64,000 nt of DNA, taken from positions 195,786-259,785 of the forward strand of contig NZ_MLJI01000002.1 in NCBI RefSeq assembly GCF_002095535.1, given 5' to 3'. The DNA is from Pantoea cypripedii (lineage in GTDB: Bacteria; Pseudomonadota; Gammaproteobacteria; Enterobacterales; Enterobacteriaceae). The position numbers and the translations under genes were made by a program. The stretch's first letter is position 1; the number at the start of each line of letters is the position of its first letter. Below the pieces are notes generated by a model, which had not been told where the DNA came from, did not search any database, and was given only the letters and a program-made list of their open reading frames with translations. Positions 29,133 to 38,345 of this stretch are shown piece by piece.

Positions 29133-29756
29133 TCAGGATTCGATTAAAGCGTTCAGTTTTGTGACAGCACGCATTACTGCGGGACGTGCAGATACGGTTG
29201 CAAACCAGCGGGTGAGGTTGGGTAGTGTTTCGAGACTGACGCCAGCAAATTCACGTCGCCATATCCACCCGTAATGAGCGATATCAGCGATGGTGTATTC
29301 ATCACCTGCAAGCCAGGGGGTTTTAGCAAGCTGGCGCTCCAGCAGGCTGGTGACCCTGATGGCCTCAGCGTTAAAGCGTTGCTGTGCCAGTGGCTGGGGT
29401 TCACTGGCAAGCCGGGTGAAGAATCCGGCCTGTCCGAATGCCGGACTGACCGCCGAGGCATGGAAAAAAAGCTGCTCAAAAACCCTGGCGCGGGGCAGTC
29501 CTGATGAGGGAAGCAGCAAGGCGTGCTTCTCAGCCAGATAAACCAGAATGGCCGCTGATTCACTCAGCACCGTATCGGTATTGTGGTCAAACAGAACCGG
29601 TACTTTGCCGTTGGGATTCAGTTGCAGAAAGTTATGATGTTTTTGCTCACCCTGGCGAACGTTAACAGCGTGCAGTTTCCACGGCTGTTCAAGTTCTTCC
29701 AGCAGGATGGCGGGTTTAATGCTGTTGGGTGTGGCGAAGGCGTAAAGTTCGTACAT
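29133..29756 (-). CDS. Glutathione S-transferase
   Basis: A 207-residue GST. The thioredoxin-fold N-terminus (LYAFATPNSIKPAILLEEL) has the PNGKVPVLFDHN cis-proline segment and SESAAILVYLAEK (the glutathione-binding Ser). The C-terminal helical domain includes GDEYTIADIAHYGW. It conjugates glutathione to electrophiles or uses it as a cofactor. The ATG at 29756 has a GGAG site. It probably forms an operon with the crotonase gene and is divergent from a LysR gene. Confidence 0.9.
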   Translation of the reverse strand: MYELYAFATPNSIKPAILLEELEQPWKLHAVNVRQGEQKHHNFLQLNPNGKVPVLFDHNTDTVLSESAAILVYLAEKHALLLPSSGLPRARVFEQLFFHASAVSPAFGQAGFFTRLASEPQPLAQQRFNAEAIRVTSLLERQLAKTPWLAGDEYTIADIAHYGWIWRREFAGVSLETLPNLTRWFATVSARPAVMRAVTKLNALIES

Positions 29757-29890
29757 TGTCTGGCTCCACATTTGGCGGGTTAGCGGGGCTGTTAATTCAG
29801 CCGCATTGTCGTCGAAGTGGAGTATCTGCTATTGTCACAGGGCATGGCAGATGGCCAAAAATCATAATTGCTATTCCTGGGAGGAATACC

Positions 29891-30769
29891 ATGGATCGCT
29901 TTCAGGCGATGCAGATGTATGTTCAGGTTGTTGATGCCGGTTCGTTTTCGGCAGCGGCACGCATACTGGATATTGGTCAGCCCGCAGTGTCGAAGACCAT
30001 CGCTCAGCTGGAAAAGCATCTCGAAGTCCGTTTATTGCTGCGAACCACGCATGGGCTGACACCAACCGAAGCGGGGCAACGATTCTATGAACGCGTCCGT
30101 ATTGCTTTGCAGCAAGCGGAAGAAGCGGAGATGGCAGCGCGCGGCGCTGACAAGGGGCTTTCAGGCATATTGCGGGTTGCCGCCGCACCGACCTTTGCCC
30201 GGCTTCATGTCATTCCGCACCTGCCAGAATTTATGTCGCAGCATCCGCAGCTGAAAATCGATATCAAACTCGACGACCGCCCTATCGATTTGGTTGCGGA
30301 AGGTATCGATATCTGTCTGCGGATGGGAACCCTGCAGGACTCGGGGGCCGTGGCGCGCAAGCTGGCAACCTCACCACGTTCGGTACTGGCAACGACGGAG
30401 TATTTAAACCGTCACGGTTACCCGGCGCATCCGAAGGAGTTGAGTCAGCATGAAGCGCTGGTTTTCAGCCAGCTGACTGATGTGTGGCAGTTCAGCCGGG
30501 GAAATGAGGTTGAGAATGTCGAGTTAAAAGGGCGGCTTCATCTCAGCGCAGCGGAAGGCGTTCGGGCAGCTGTGCTGGCGCATATGGGGATAACCGTTGC
30601 GTCAGACTGGATGTTTTCTCAGGAAATAGCTGACGGAACCGTCGAGCGATTAGTCAGCGACTGGACATTGCCAGACATAGATCTGTGGGCCGTTTTTCCT
30701 GGCGGACGGATGGCCACCGCCAAAGCCCGCCAGTTTGCGGCGTTTGTTGAGAGCGTGATACAGGGCTAA
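29891..30769 (+). CDS. LysR family transcriptional regulator
   Basis: A 292-residue LysR regulator: VVDAGSFSAAARILDIGQPAVSKTIAQLE is the winged helix-turn-helix and the effector domain follows. A strong GGAGG site fixes the start at 29891; the longer upstream frame overlaps the divergent GST gene. It likely controls the GST-crotonase operon. Confidence 0.9.
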   Translation: MDRFQAMQMYVQVVDAGSFSAAARILDIGQPAVSKTIAQLEKHLEVRLLLRTTHGLTPTEAGQRFYERVRIALQQAEEAEMAARGADKGLSGILRVAAAPTFARLHVIPHLPEFMSQHPQLKIDIKLDDRPIDLVAEGIDICLRMGTLQDSGAVARKLATSPRSVLATTEYLNRHGYPAHPKELSQHEALVFSQLTDVWQFSRGNEVENVELKGRLHLSAAEGVRAAVLAHMGITVASDWMFSQEIADGTVERLVSDWTLPDIDLWAVFPGGRMATAKARQFAAFVESVIQG

Positions 30770-30802
30770 ACGGCAGGATTGGCTATGGCTTCAGGGAAGA
30801 TC

Positions 30803-31693
30803 TCAGTGTTTGATGTACTGACGGTCTTGCTCGGTCAGGCCTGTCATTTTCATAATAAATGCCCAGTCCATACCGTTTTCCAGCATAGTCTGCGCAACTT
30901 TCAGGATGGCTTCTCGCGCACCAAGTTGTTTGCCTTTCTGCTCAAGTTGTTGGGCAATGGTCATAAGCTCTTCCTCATGCTGTGGCACTCGCTGGGCCAA
31001 TTCACGAATAAAATTTTCTGAATTTGGCGTTTCACCGGCTTGTAGTATGTAGTTTACCAGCGTCAGCATCTGTTGTCTGGTCATAAATTCTTCCAGCATC
31101 AGCTTGCCTAATTGATCCAGAAATTCATTTAGATCACGCTGGCGTATGTGTTTCTGCAACAGAGTCAGGGCTGCCATACTTCGGTGCTGCATGATTTCCT
31201 CGTCCGGAATGACTGTAATATCAACCAGCGGGAAATCGCCATTGTAAAGCTCAGTCGCCTGAATCGGATCGCTGAACAACTCCAGCCAGTTTACCGGGTA
31301 CGGATAGGGGCTACGTTTCCCCTGGTAAAACAGTACGGGGATCACCAATGGCAGAGTTTTATGCCCGGCATCAAGATGACGCTGCATAGTAGCAATAGCA
31401 TAACGCATCAGTCGGAATGCCATATGCTTGTCGGGTGAACTCTGGTGCTCGATGAGGACGTGGATATAGCCTTCACCTTTGCTGGTACGGAGTGAGTAGA
31501 GCACATCGCTGTAGTAAGGTCTCAGGTCTTCCTCGACAAAGCTGCCGGACTCAAGTTTAAGGGTTGCCAGATCGCAAATCTTCAATAGATCCGGTGGCAA
31601 ATGCAGAGACATAAAATCCCGTGCAGTTGTGGGATGTGACAGAAATGTCTTAAAAACTGCATCATGGGGTGTCGGGGTATGTTTTTCCTTCAT
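30803..31693 (-). CDS. Rpn family recombination-promoting nuclease
   Basis: A 296-residue Rpn/YhgA-like protein, a PD-(D/E)xK nuclease related to transposases but encoded outside insertion sequences. Family marks are HDAVFKTFLSHPTTARDFMSLHLP near the N-terminus, DLRPYYSDVLYSL (nuclease Asp), GYIHVLIEHQSSPDKHMAFRLMRY (nuclease Glu-x-Gln), and the LPLVIPVLFYQGKRSP segment. RpnA-type enzymes promote RecA-independent recombination. The C-terminal third is variable and helical. It is isolated, with no inverted repeats that would make it a transposon. Confidence 0.88.
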   Translation of the reverse strand: MKEKHTPTPHDAVFKTFLSHPTTARDFMSLHLPPDLLKICDLATLKLESGSFVEEDLRPYYSDVLYSLRTSKGEGYIHVLIEHQSSPDKHMAFRLMRYAIATMQRHLDAGHKTLPLVIPVLFYQGKRSPYPYPVNWLELFSDPIQATELYNGDFPLVDITVIPDEEIMQHRSMAALTLLQKHIRQRDLNEFLDQLGKLMLEEFMTRQQMLTLVNYILQAGETPNSENFIRELAQRVPQHEEELMTIAQQLEQKGKQLGAREAILKVAQTMLENGMDWAFIMKMTGLTEQDRQYIKH

Positions 31694-31973
31694 CCGGTGA
31701 CCTTCCATTGGTTATCGATTGGCATGGAGCTTTAGTGCTCTTTTCCCACACAGAGGTTGTGGTCAATGCTGGTGGGAAAATAACACATAATATTGCGGAT
31801 TGTGAACAGCGAATTAACCACAAAATCTCTGACTGCCGTGTTTTCGTAACAGCATTATGTAATCCGTGAAGGTAATCAGATGAGTCCTTAATTGCATGTG
31901 CTGCGCTAACTAATAGCCATGATAATTTCCACAAATATTAAAAGAGTCAGGTCCTGAAGAGGTATTTTACTCT

Positions 31974-32903
31974 TCAGTCATTCTGATGCAGGATGCTATT
32001 TACTCCTCCCCAGACACTGCTATCCGTTGATAACACTTCCACCGTGCCCGTGAGACTATTCCGGCGGAATAATAGGTTATTTTTACCCGATAAATCTCGA
32101 GCATAGCTGACCGTGCCATCTGGTAACGTCACCTTGGTGCCGGACGTCACGTACAGACCGGCCTCAACAATACATGAATCACCGAGAGAGATACCTATCC
32201 CTGCATTGGCACCCAGCAATGAGCCTTTGCCGATGCGGTTTTTCTGTTTCCCACCGCCGGAGAGGGTTCCCATGATAGATGCCCCGGCACCGACATCACT
32301 GCCGTCTTCTACCGTGACGCCAGGGGTTATTCGTCCCTCAACCATGCACTGTCCTAACGTGCCCGCATTAAAGTTAATAAAGCCTTCATGCATCACTGTC
32401 GTGCCCTGAGAGATATAAGCGCCGAGGCGAACTCTGTCGGCATCAGCAATACGAACACCGGAAGGAATGACGTAATCAACCATACGGGGAAATTTATCAA
32501 TGCTGAAAACATTGAGCTGATGATAGTCACCGGCGACAAGATGTCGCAGGCGTTGGACATCATCAGGAAATACCGGGCCTGCCGTTGTCCAGGCTATGTT
32601 CGGAAGATACTGAAAGAGTCCTTCAAGGTTAATCTCGTTGGGTTGGTATTCTCGTAAAGACAGCAGGCTGAGCCGAAGATAAGCATCCTCTGTCGATGTG
32701 ATGTCTTTGGAAATATCAATCTCAATTTCAAAAGGTTCGCACCGTATGATGTTATGTTTCACCGCCAGGCAGGAACGATGGTGAAATTCTCCCTCAGGAA
32801 AATATGCATCAATCGTTTTATTCGTCTGAATATCAACGTAGCGGTTGCCGTTGCGTTTAACTCTATTTTCCATCGTTTTTATTTCCTGTTCAGATTCAGT
32901 CAC
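31974..32903 (-). CDS. DapD-like N-succinyltransferase (left-handed beta-helix)
   Basis: A 309-residue protein with the C-terminal hexapeptide-repeat beta-helix of tetrahydrodipicolinate succinyltransferases (VMHEGFINFNAGTLGQ, VEGRITPGVTVEDGSDVGAGASIMGTLSGGG, LLGANAGIGISLGDSCIVEAGLYVTSGTKV). It resembles the longer DapD of pseudomonads and actinobacteria rather than the ~274-residue enterobacterial DapD. The host should have its own dapD elsewhere, so this is a paralogue that acylates an amino-acid-like substrate with succinyl-CoA. A tabtoxin-type TabB role is a possibility, not shown. An ATG ten codons in is an alternative start. Confidence 0.85.
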   Translation of the reverse strand: MTESEQEIKTMENRVKRNGNRYVDIQTNKTIDAYFPEGEFHHRSCLAVKHNIIRCEPFEIEIDISKDITSTEDAYLRLSLLSLREYQPNEINLEGLFQYLPNIAWTTAGPVFPDDVQRLRHLVAGDYHQLNVFSIDKFPRMVDYVIPSGVRIADADRVRLGAYISQGTTVMHEGFINFNAGTLGQCMVEGRITPGVTVEDGSDVGAGASIMGTLSGGGKQKNRIGKGSLLGANAGIGISLGDSCIVEAGLYVTSGTKVTLPDGTVSYARDLSGKNNLLFRRNSLTGTVEVLSTDSSVWGGVNSILHQND

Positions 32904-32956
32904 TGAAAAATTCGTACCCTAAGGGTAAAAATCTGGAGATGCTGTAACGACGCGAT

Positions 32957-33730
32957 TTATGTCAAAAATTCACGTGGGGTGGTGCCCAGTGTGGCACGGA
33001 ATGTTGCGGTAAAAGCAGCTGGGCACGAAAAACCGAGCTGATAAGCGACCTGTTTGATGGGAATGCCATTAGAGAGCAGATCGAGTGAAGCACAAATCCT
33101 GGCCCTCTGCTTCCAGGTTCTGAAGCTGAAACCGGTGTCCCGCATAAACAGGCGAGAAAAAGTGCGCTCCGACATGGCCGCGATATCAGCCAGGTCGCTC
33201 AATGAAGCCTCCCAACGGTGGTTGACAAGTAACTCCCGCGCAGCACGCGACAAACGTTCATCCTGCGGCATAGGAAGTTCGGTTGACAGATGGTCTGCTT
33301 CGCTGAGGATTTCCATTAACAAAAGGGCCATCGTCCGGTGGCTGGCTGCCTGATAGTCATCACTGAACAGCCCGGTTATCAGTTCTTTTACCAGGGCCGT
33401 AGCCGTAATCACATGCACGTAGCTGCTTTTTGTAAAGCTGGTACAGGCCTCAATCAGGCTGCGGCTGAAATAAATCGTGCGGAGTTCAGTGTGGGAAAGC
33501 AGGCTGTAGCTATGCTCCTGAAGCGGCGGGAGCCAGAGCGCCCGTTGGGGCGGGATCACCCAGCGGTTCTCTCCGGTTTCAACCAGCATCACACCCCGGG
33601 TCGCAAACAGTAGCTGTCCCTCGACATGGTAATGAGGAAGATCCACTTCCCCCCGCCTGTAACTTTTGGCGAGCCTCGACCAGCCGATCGCCTCATCGTG
33701 CCTTGGCGCTTTATCTACATTGTTTGGCAT
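32957..33730 (-). CDS. AraC family transcriptional regulator
   Basis: A 257-residue AraC regulator. The N-terminal cupin-like domain (VDLPHYHVEGQLLFATRGVMLVETGENRWVIPPQ) binds a ligand, and the C-terminal double helix-turn-helix includes LSDLADIAAMSERTFSRLFMRDTG and QVAYQLGFSCPAAFTATF. The start at 33730 begins the conserved N-terminal part. It is divergent from the fsr-like gene and likely activates it. Confidence 0.9.
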   Translation of the reverse strand: MPNNVDKAPRHDEAIGWSRLAKSYRRGEVDLPHYHVEGQLLFATRGVMLVETGENRWVIPPQRALWLPPLQEHSYSLLSHTELRTIYFSRSLIEACTSFTKSSYVHVITATALVKELITGLFSDDYQAASHRTMALLLMEILSEADHLSTELPMPQDERLSRAARELLVNHRWEASLSDLADIAAMSERTFSRLFMRDTGFSFRTWKQRARICASLDLLSNGIPIKQVAYQLGFSCPAAFTATFRATLGTTPREFLT

Positions 33731-33854
33731 TTCAGATTCAGACCCTGCAATTATGATTATCCTGCGGACGCGGTAAAACACCGCGATCAGGGACAACTGT
33801 AGCAATAAACATCACCTCAAATCGAATCACCTTCATCTGCAAAGAGATAAGTAT

Positions 33855-35099
33855 ATGGCTTCAATTTCATCCGGCTCCGGTAATGCTTCAGCGACGACTG
33901 CTGATAAAACACCAGGGCCAGCTCAGGGTTTTTTAGTCAGCATTGTGGGAGCAACGGCACTGGCTCATGGATGTAACGACATGATCCAGGCAGTGCTGCC
34001 CTCCATCTATCCGATGCTTAAAGCCAGTTTTACGCTCTCCTATACCCAGATTGGCCTGATATCTTTGGTTTATCAGTTAACCGCCTCTCTGCTGCAACCC
34101 TGGGTGGGACTATATACCGATAAACATCCCAAACCCTTTCTGCTCCCTGCGGGGATGGGGGTGACACTTCTCGGGATTGGATTGCTGGCCATTGCCGGTA
34201 ATTTCATGATGATTTTGGTGGCCGCCGCGCTGGTTGGGGTGGGGTCATCCACTTTCCATCCGGAGGCATCCCGTGTCGCACGCATGGCGTCAGGTGGACG
34301 TTTTGGTACCGCGCAGTCCGCCTTCCAGGTGGGTGGGAATGCAGGTTCCGCTTTTGGACCATTACTGGCAGCGCTGCTCATCATCCCGCATGGCCAGCTG
34401 TCCGTGGCCTGGCTTATGATTTGTGCGCTTATCGCCATTGTTGTTTTGACGAAAATCAGCCGCTGGTCGGTACAGCATGGCCACGCACATCTGGCACGCC
34501 ACAGTAGTGTGCCTCTGCAAAAATTAACCAAAGGTAAAATGATTCAGGCGCTGGCAGTCGTTGGTATTCTGATGTTCGCCAAGTTTACCTATATCGCATC
34601 ACTCAGTAATTACTTCACTTTTTACCTGGTTCAGCGTTTTAGTCTGCCGCTGCAGCATGCCCAGATGTGCCTGTTTGCGTTCCTTGCCGCTGTGGCTATC
34701 GGTACCTTTGCTGGTGGGCCGGTAGGTGACCGCATTGGCCGCAAAGCTGTTGTCTGGCTGTCATTCCTTGGCGTGATCCCTTTTGCCTTAATTCTGCCGC
34801 ATGTGGATCTTCTGTGGACGATAGTGTTGACCATCGTCATCGGGCTTGTGCTGTCCTCTGCTTTCGCCGCGCTGGTTGTCTACGCCCAGGAAGTGGTTCC
34901 CGGTCGGGCTGGCATGGTCGCCGGAATCATGTTCGGCACGATGTTCGGGGTCGGTGGCCTCGCTGCTGCCGGTCTGGGCAAACTGGCGGATATGTACGGT
35001 ATCGCCTGGGTGTACGGCTTATGTGCCTTCCTGCCGTTACTGGGCTTTGCGACCTTATTTATGCCTGAGACCCGTACAGGGCAGAAAAAAACGGCCTGA
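33855..35099 (+). CDS. fsr: MFS efflux transporter, fosmidomycin-resistance type
   Basis: A 414-residue major facilitator with twelve expected membrane segments. The opening VGATALAHGCNDMIQAVLPSIYPMLK and the SYTQIGLISLVYQLTASLLQPWVG-YTDKHPKP loop are typical of Fsr, which exports fosmidomycin and related compounds. The GDRIGRK motif is present in the second half. It is divergent from an AraC regulator. The symbol is given by family resemblance, since related MFS pumps can carry other drugs. Confidence 0.83.
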   Translation: MASISSGSGNASATTADKTPGPAQGFLVSIVGATALAHGCNDMIQAVLPSIYPMLKASFTLSYTQIGLISLVYQLTASLLQPWVGLYTDKHPKPFLLPAGMGVTLLGIGLLAIAGNFMMILVAAALVGVGSSTFHPEASRVARMASGGRFGTAQSAFQVGGNAGSAFGPLLAALLIIPHGQLSVAWLMICALIAIVVLTKISRWSVQHGHAHLARHSSVPLQKLTKGKMIQALAVVGILMFAKFTYIASLSNYFTFYLVQRFSLPLQHAQMCLFAFLAAVAIGTFAGGPVGDRIGRKAVVWLSFLGVIPFALILPHVDLLWTIVLTIVIGLVLSSAFAALVVYAQEVVPGRAGMVAGIMFGTMFGVGGLAAAGLGKLADMYGIAWVYGLCAFLPLLGFATLFMPETRTGQKKTA

Positions 35100-35177
35100 C
35101 CACGATTTTTTTTCCGGCTGCAGGTGCGACCGGGTTAAAGCCTATAGCAATCGAAGCATTCAATGGAGCAATGGCGG

Positions 35178-35897
35178 ATGCGCATACATTTTATCGTACA
35201 TGAATATTTTGAAGCCCCAGGAGCCTATGAAACCTGGGCAAACAAGGCGGGACATCAGGTGACTTTCTCCCGCGTTTATCTGGGAGAGGCACTTCCGAAT
35301 GATGTGACTGGCATTGATTTTCTGATTGTGATGGGAGGGCCACAGGATCCGGCTACCACCCGCGAGGCTTGTCCTCATTTCGATTCCGTCGGCGAACAGG
35401 CGGTGATTGCTGCTGCGGTGGCGGCGGGTAAGGTCGTGATAGGTATATGCCTTGGCTCCCAGCTGATTGGCGAAGCCCTCGGTGCCTCTTTCAGCCACAG
35501 CCCTGAGAGGGAGATTGGAAAATTTCCTGTCACGCTGACAGATGCGGGAAAAGCGCACCCTCTGTTCTCGCATTTCGGTGATGTTTTAGAGGTTGGACAC
35601 TGGCACAACGACATGCCCGGACTTACTCAGGATGCGCAAATCCTTGCCTTCAGCGAAGGTTGTCCACGCCAGATTGTGGCCTATAGCGACCGTGTTTTTG
35701 GCTTCCAGTGCCATATGGAACTGACAACGGATGTTGTGGAACGACTGATTCAGCATTCAGAGCATGAACTCAGTCGGGCCGCAGAATACAGGTTTGTAGA
35801 TACGCCAGAGACCTTGCGCAACCATGATTATGAAGAGATGAATCGGGTGCTGTACGAGTTTCTGGATAAGGTCTCCGCTGTATACCTCGGCCACTAA
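35178..35897 (+). CDS. Class I glutamine amidotransferase-like protein
   Basis: A 239-residue type I glutamine amidotransferase domain protein. The triad is visible: Cys in GICLGSQLIGEALG (nucleophile elbow), His in GFQCHMELT, and a downstream Glu. These stand-alone proteins release ammonia from glutamine or cleave gamma-glutamyl bonds; the acceptor is unknown. The ATG at 35178 has a GGAG site nine bases upstream. It follows fsr by 78 bp on the same strand. Confidence 0.88.
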   Translation: MRIHFIVHEYFEAPGAYETWANKAGHQVTFSRVYLGEALPNDVTGIDFLIVMGGPQDPATTREACPHFDSVGEQAVIAAAVAAGKVVIGICLGSQLIGEALGASFSHSPEREIGKFPVTLTDAGKAHPLFSHFGDVLEVGHWHNDMPGLTQDAQILAFSEGCPRQIVAYSDRVFGFQCHMELTTDVVERLIQHSEHELSRAAEYRFVDTPETLRNHDYEEMNRVLYEFLDKVSAVYLGH

Positions 35898-35920
35898 ACC
35901 CGCACACGCAATATTTGAGT

Positions 35921-36649
35921 TCAGATGAAACTCAAATTAAAGAGGCGGCCCATGCCAATTCTGCCACTGTCGGTCATGTTCACTTCGCGATACCCGTGGA
36001 TGCGGGTTATCCATTCTTTCTTAAGAAAAAGATCCATGAGTGCCGCGCCCGCATTACCGCCCAGATGGAAGCGTCTTTCGCTCCAGTCCAGACAAGGACA
36101 ACAGGGCTTACGGCGAGAGTGTGAGTTAAGCACCACGCCAAGTTGCTCAAAATGGTTTTTGCCAGCCAACGTCAGCTTTGAACCATCTGCCTCAAGCCAC
36201 TTATCCCGCAGCATAAACTCATAAATGTTCACTGCAAGCTCGCCCGCCAGATGGTCATAGCAGGTGCGAGCATACCGAAGATGTACCGGCGTACTGGACG
36301 CGGGGGCTTTGGGGGTTTGCATGGATACCCCCATCAGATTTTCCAGCAGCCCGGCGATATGATGGCCCGCAAGGCTGTAATAACGGTGACGCCCCTGCGT
36401 TAGACAAATAACCAGCCCATTGCTGAGGAGCCGACTGAGATGTCCGCTGGTTGTGGATGCGGCAATGCCAGCCACTGCGCTGAGCTCAGTGGCCGTCCAT
36501 GCGCGCCCATCCATCAGGGCGCAGAGAATACTGACTCTTGATGGGTCAGATATCGCAGAAGCAACCATTGCCATTGATGTTTCAAGAGCATCATCCGGTT
36601 CAGAATTGCGCTGAGTGTTAAGGAAATTCATATAGAAGGTATGGCCCAT
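35921..36649 (-). CDS. ArsR family HTH regulator with extended C-terminus
   Basis: A 242-residue regulator. An ArsR-type winged helix (about 20-105: VASAISDPSRVSILCALMDGRAWTATELSAVAGIAASTTSGHLSRLL) precedes a longer C-terminal part with RRKPCCPCLDWSERRFHLGG, whose cysteine cluster could bind metal or sense redox state. It is the last gene of a leftward set with an ACT protein and an ABM monooxygenase; the ACT gene stop overlaps the 5' end of this gene. The inducer is unknown. Confidence 0.85.
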   Translation of the reverse strand: MGHTFYMNFLNTQRNSEPDDALETSMAMVASAISDPSRVSILCALMDGRAWTATELSAVAGIAASTTSGHLSRLLSNGLVICLTQGRHRYYSLAGHHIAGLLENLMGVSMQTPKAPASSTPVHLRYARTCYDHLAGELAVNIYEFMLRDKWLEADGSKLTLAGKNHFEQLGVVLNSHSRRKPCCPCLDWSERRFHLGGNAGAALMDLFLKKEWITRIHGYREVNMTDSGRIGMGRLFNLSFI

Positions 36650-37020
36650 TTTTGAGTAACTTCAGCTGCCCGGATATCATCATCCGTCACCAGAATGAGT
36701 CGGTTACTGTGGTCGCTGTACTGTACCAGAATATTAATGCCATGCCTGGCAAGGGTGGCAGCGATTTCTCCCAGCTCTCCAGGCCGTTCCTGTGGCAATT
36801 TTCTTATCACGGGTTGCCTGACGCTACTGACGTTAAAGCCAGCATCTGACAGTACCTTACGGGCTTTTTCACCGTCTTCAACAAGGAAATGCGCGTGTCC
36901 GGCATCGGGCGCTGAAAATACGCCGCCGCCTTCAAGCCCCACTCCATTCTTGCCCAGTACAGTACCAAGTGAACCAAGCGAGCCTGGGGTATTGCTGAGA
37001 ATGACGTGAATGTCATACAT
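36628..37020 (-). CDS. ACT domain protein
   Basis: A 130-residue protein with two ACT-like halves (YDIHVILSNTPGSLGSLGTVLGK and ERPGELGEIAATLARHGINI). ACT domains bind amino acids or small ligands and usually regulate enzymes. The start at 37020 has an AGGAGG site; a longer frame to 37068 is less likely. It overlaps the ArsR gene at its 3' end and the ABM gene at its 5' end, so all three are probably translated from one transcript. Confidence 0.82.
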   Translation of the reverse strand: MYDIHVILSNTPGSLGSLGTVLGKNGVGLEGGGVFSAPDAGHAHFLVEDGEKARKVLSDAGFNVSSVRQPVIRKLPQERPGELGEIAATLARHGINILVQYSDHSNRLILVTDDDIRAAEVTQKWAIPSI

Positions 37021-37336
37021 GCTGATGTGCCTCCTTGTCAGAAGAGTAGTCACGAAATACACGGGCAATGCGTATTCTGTAGAATGAAAAAATTGACTGC
37101 TTACCTTCTTGCTGTGCTGCCTTATGCATTACATTTTGCTTCCATCCGACGACAGACTCTTCATCTTCCCACCATGACAACGAAAGGATTTTTCCGGGCG
37201 TATTCAGGCTCTGAAAGCGCTCAATAGAAATAAACCCTGGTGTGTCTGACAATAAAGGTTTCAGCTCAGTAGCAAGCTGAAGATATCTTTCCTGAGCCTC
37301 AGGCAGGGCATCTGCCTCAAAAAGTACCGCAATCAT
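37013..37336 (-). CDS. Antibiotic biosynthesis monooxygenase (ABM) domain protein
   Basis: A 107-residue ABM-fold protein: IAVLFEADALPEAQERYLQLATELKPLL, then PGFISIERFQSLNTPGKILSLSWWEDEESVVGWKQN, as in cofactor-less quinone or haem monooxygenases. It is the first gene of the ABM-ACT-ArsR operon and overlaps the ACT gene by 8 bp. Substrate unknown. Confidence 0.88.
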   Translation of the reverse strand: MIAVLFEADALPEAQERYLQLATELKPLLSDTPGFISIERFQSLNTPGKILSLSWWEDEESVVGWKQNVMHKAAQQEGKQSIFSFYRIRIARVFRDYSSDKEAHQHV

Positions 37337-37485
37337 GTCTCTGCTCCATCGTTAATTTCCGGTGAGTTTATTGCTGACGGAGGCAGGTTGCTTCGGTCAG
37401 CACCGAAGGATGCATGTGCGGTAAAAAGTTGTCGGGGTGGAAAGGAGATCGAGGAGCAGGAACAGCTTTGAAATTTGCAGGTGGC

Positions 37486-37920
37486 CTAATATGACCTCAC
37501 CAAATAAGGTGACAGAAAATCCTCTACTTCTTGTTTGCCGATACCTGTCGTATAGCGGATACCCGCATTCTTTAAAATATTGAGTCCTTTCCCCCTGTTT
37601 CCTGGATGCGGATCTTCTATAGCAACATAGATATGTTGTGGCTTCAGCTCAGCGAGTGTTAAAGCACAGGAGGGGGTTCTGCCTTGAAAGGAGCAGGGTT
37701 CAAGCGTGACAAATATTTCACATTCACCAATTGGAAAGGTTAGTTTTGAAATGGCGTCTATCTCAGCGTGATGGTGGCCCGGAGATTGTGTGAAACCTTT
37801 GGAAACTACTTTCCCTTTATGGACAATCACGCATCCTACAGGTGGATTTGGTCTGCATAGTGGTAACGCCTGACGGGAGTATTCAAGCGCCAACAGCATG
37901 AATTCCAGCTTTTCGCTCAT
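37486..37920 (-). CDS. Stand-alone RibD-type deaminase
   Basis: A 144-residue zinc deaminase domain like the N-terminal half of RibD. The zinc-binding HAEIDA and PCSFQGRTPSCA motifs are intact, with the PNPPVGCVIV opening. In RibD this domain deaminates the pyrimidine intermediate of riboflavin synthesis. The reductase half is missing and no other rib gene is nearby, so a side pathway or nucleoside deamination is possible. The start at 37920 matches the usual domain start. Confidence 0.83.
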   Translation of the reverse strand: MSEKLEFMLLALEYSRQALPLCRPNPPVGCVIVHKGKVVSKGFTQSPGHHHAEIDAISKLTFPIGECEIFVTLEPCSFQGRTPSCALTLAELKPQHIYVAIEDPHPGNRGKGLNILKNAGIRYTTGIGKQEVEDFLSPYLVRSY

Positions 37921-38345
37921 ACACTTTTTCTGCCTGAGTATGTAAGTCATAGATTTACGATTTTTAAGGTATCAGGCATAAATGTCCATAATTTAGATAT
38001 ATTAAATAACAGCTATGGCACGCCCCGTCGATTCACAAGGATTGATGCCAGGAATGTCCACTCCTGGCCGGGTGATGCAGGAAAGGCCACAGGCAGCTTT
38101 GAGCGAAAAGCGGACGTCAGCCGCAGCTCTCACAACTGATGTTGAATGACTAGATTCGTAATGAATAAATCAAAGCGGAGAAGGTCACTGTCGCTCTGTC
38201 CGAGCAATTTTTTTGAGTGCAAATATATCTGATCATTAAAGCTAGCTGATCTCGTATTGTTTGGTGCATACTCACAACATAAATCTCAGGCTTTAGCTTT
38301 AACATTTCTACTAACGGCAATATTCATAAACAAATGGAGGTGTTC
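37921..38345. other. Intergenic region with dispersed-repeat fragments
   Basis: About 420 bp without a gene. It contains GGCAGCTTTGAGCGAAAAGC (from 38092) and a related CTCCTGGCCGGG fragment near 38061. These are seen again at 38891, 39551 and 40087 and look like short interspersed repeats. Confidence 0.5.
38092..38135 (+). repeat. Short interspersed repeat, copy a
   Basis: GGCAGCTTTGAGCGAAAAGCGG, followed by a GCAGCTCTCACA stretch. It is matched at 39551-39600 by GGCAGCTTTGAGCGAAGAGC and GCGCTTCTCACA. Confidence 0.55.

Noticed and set aside
30803..31693. Insertion sequence transposase
   Set aside because: The protein is an Rpn nuclease, and no terminal inverted repeats or target duplications are visible.
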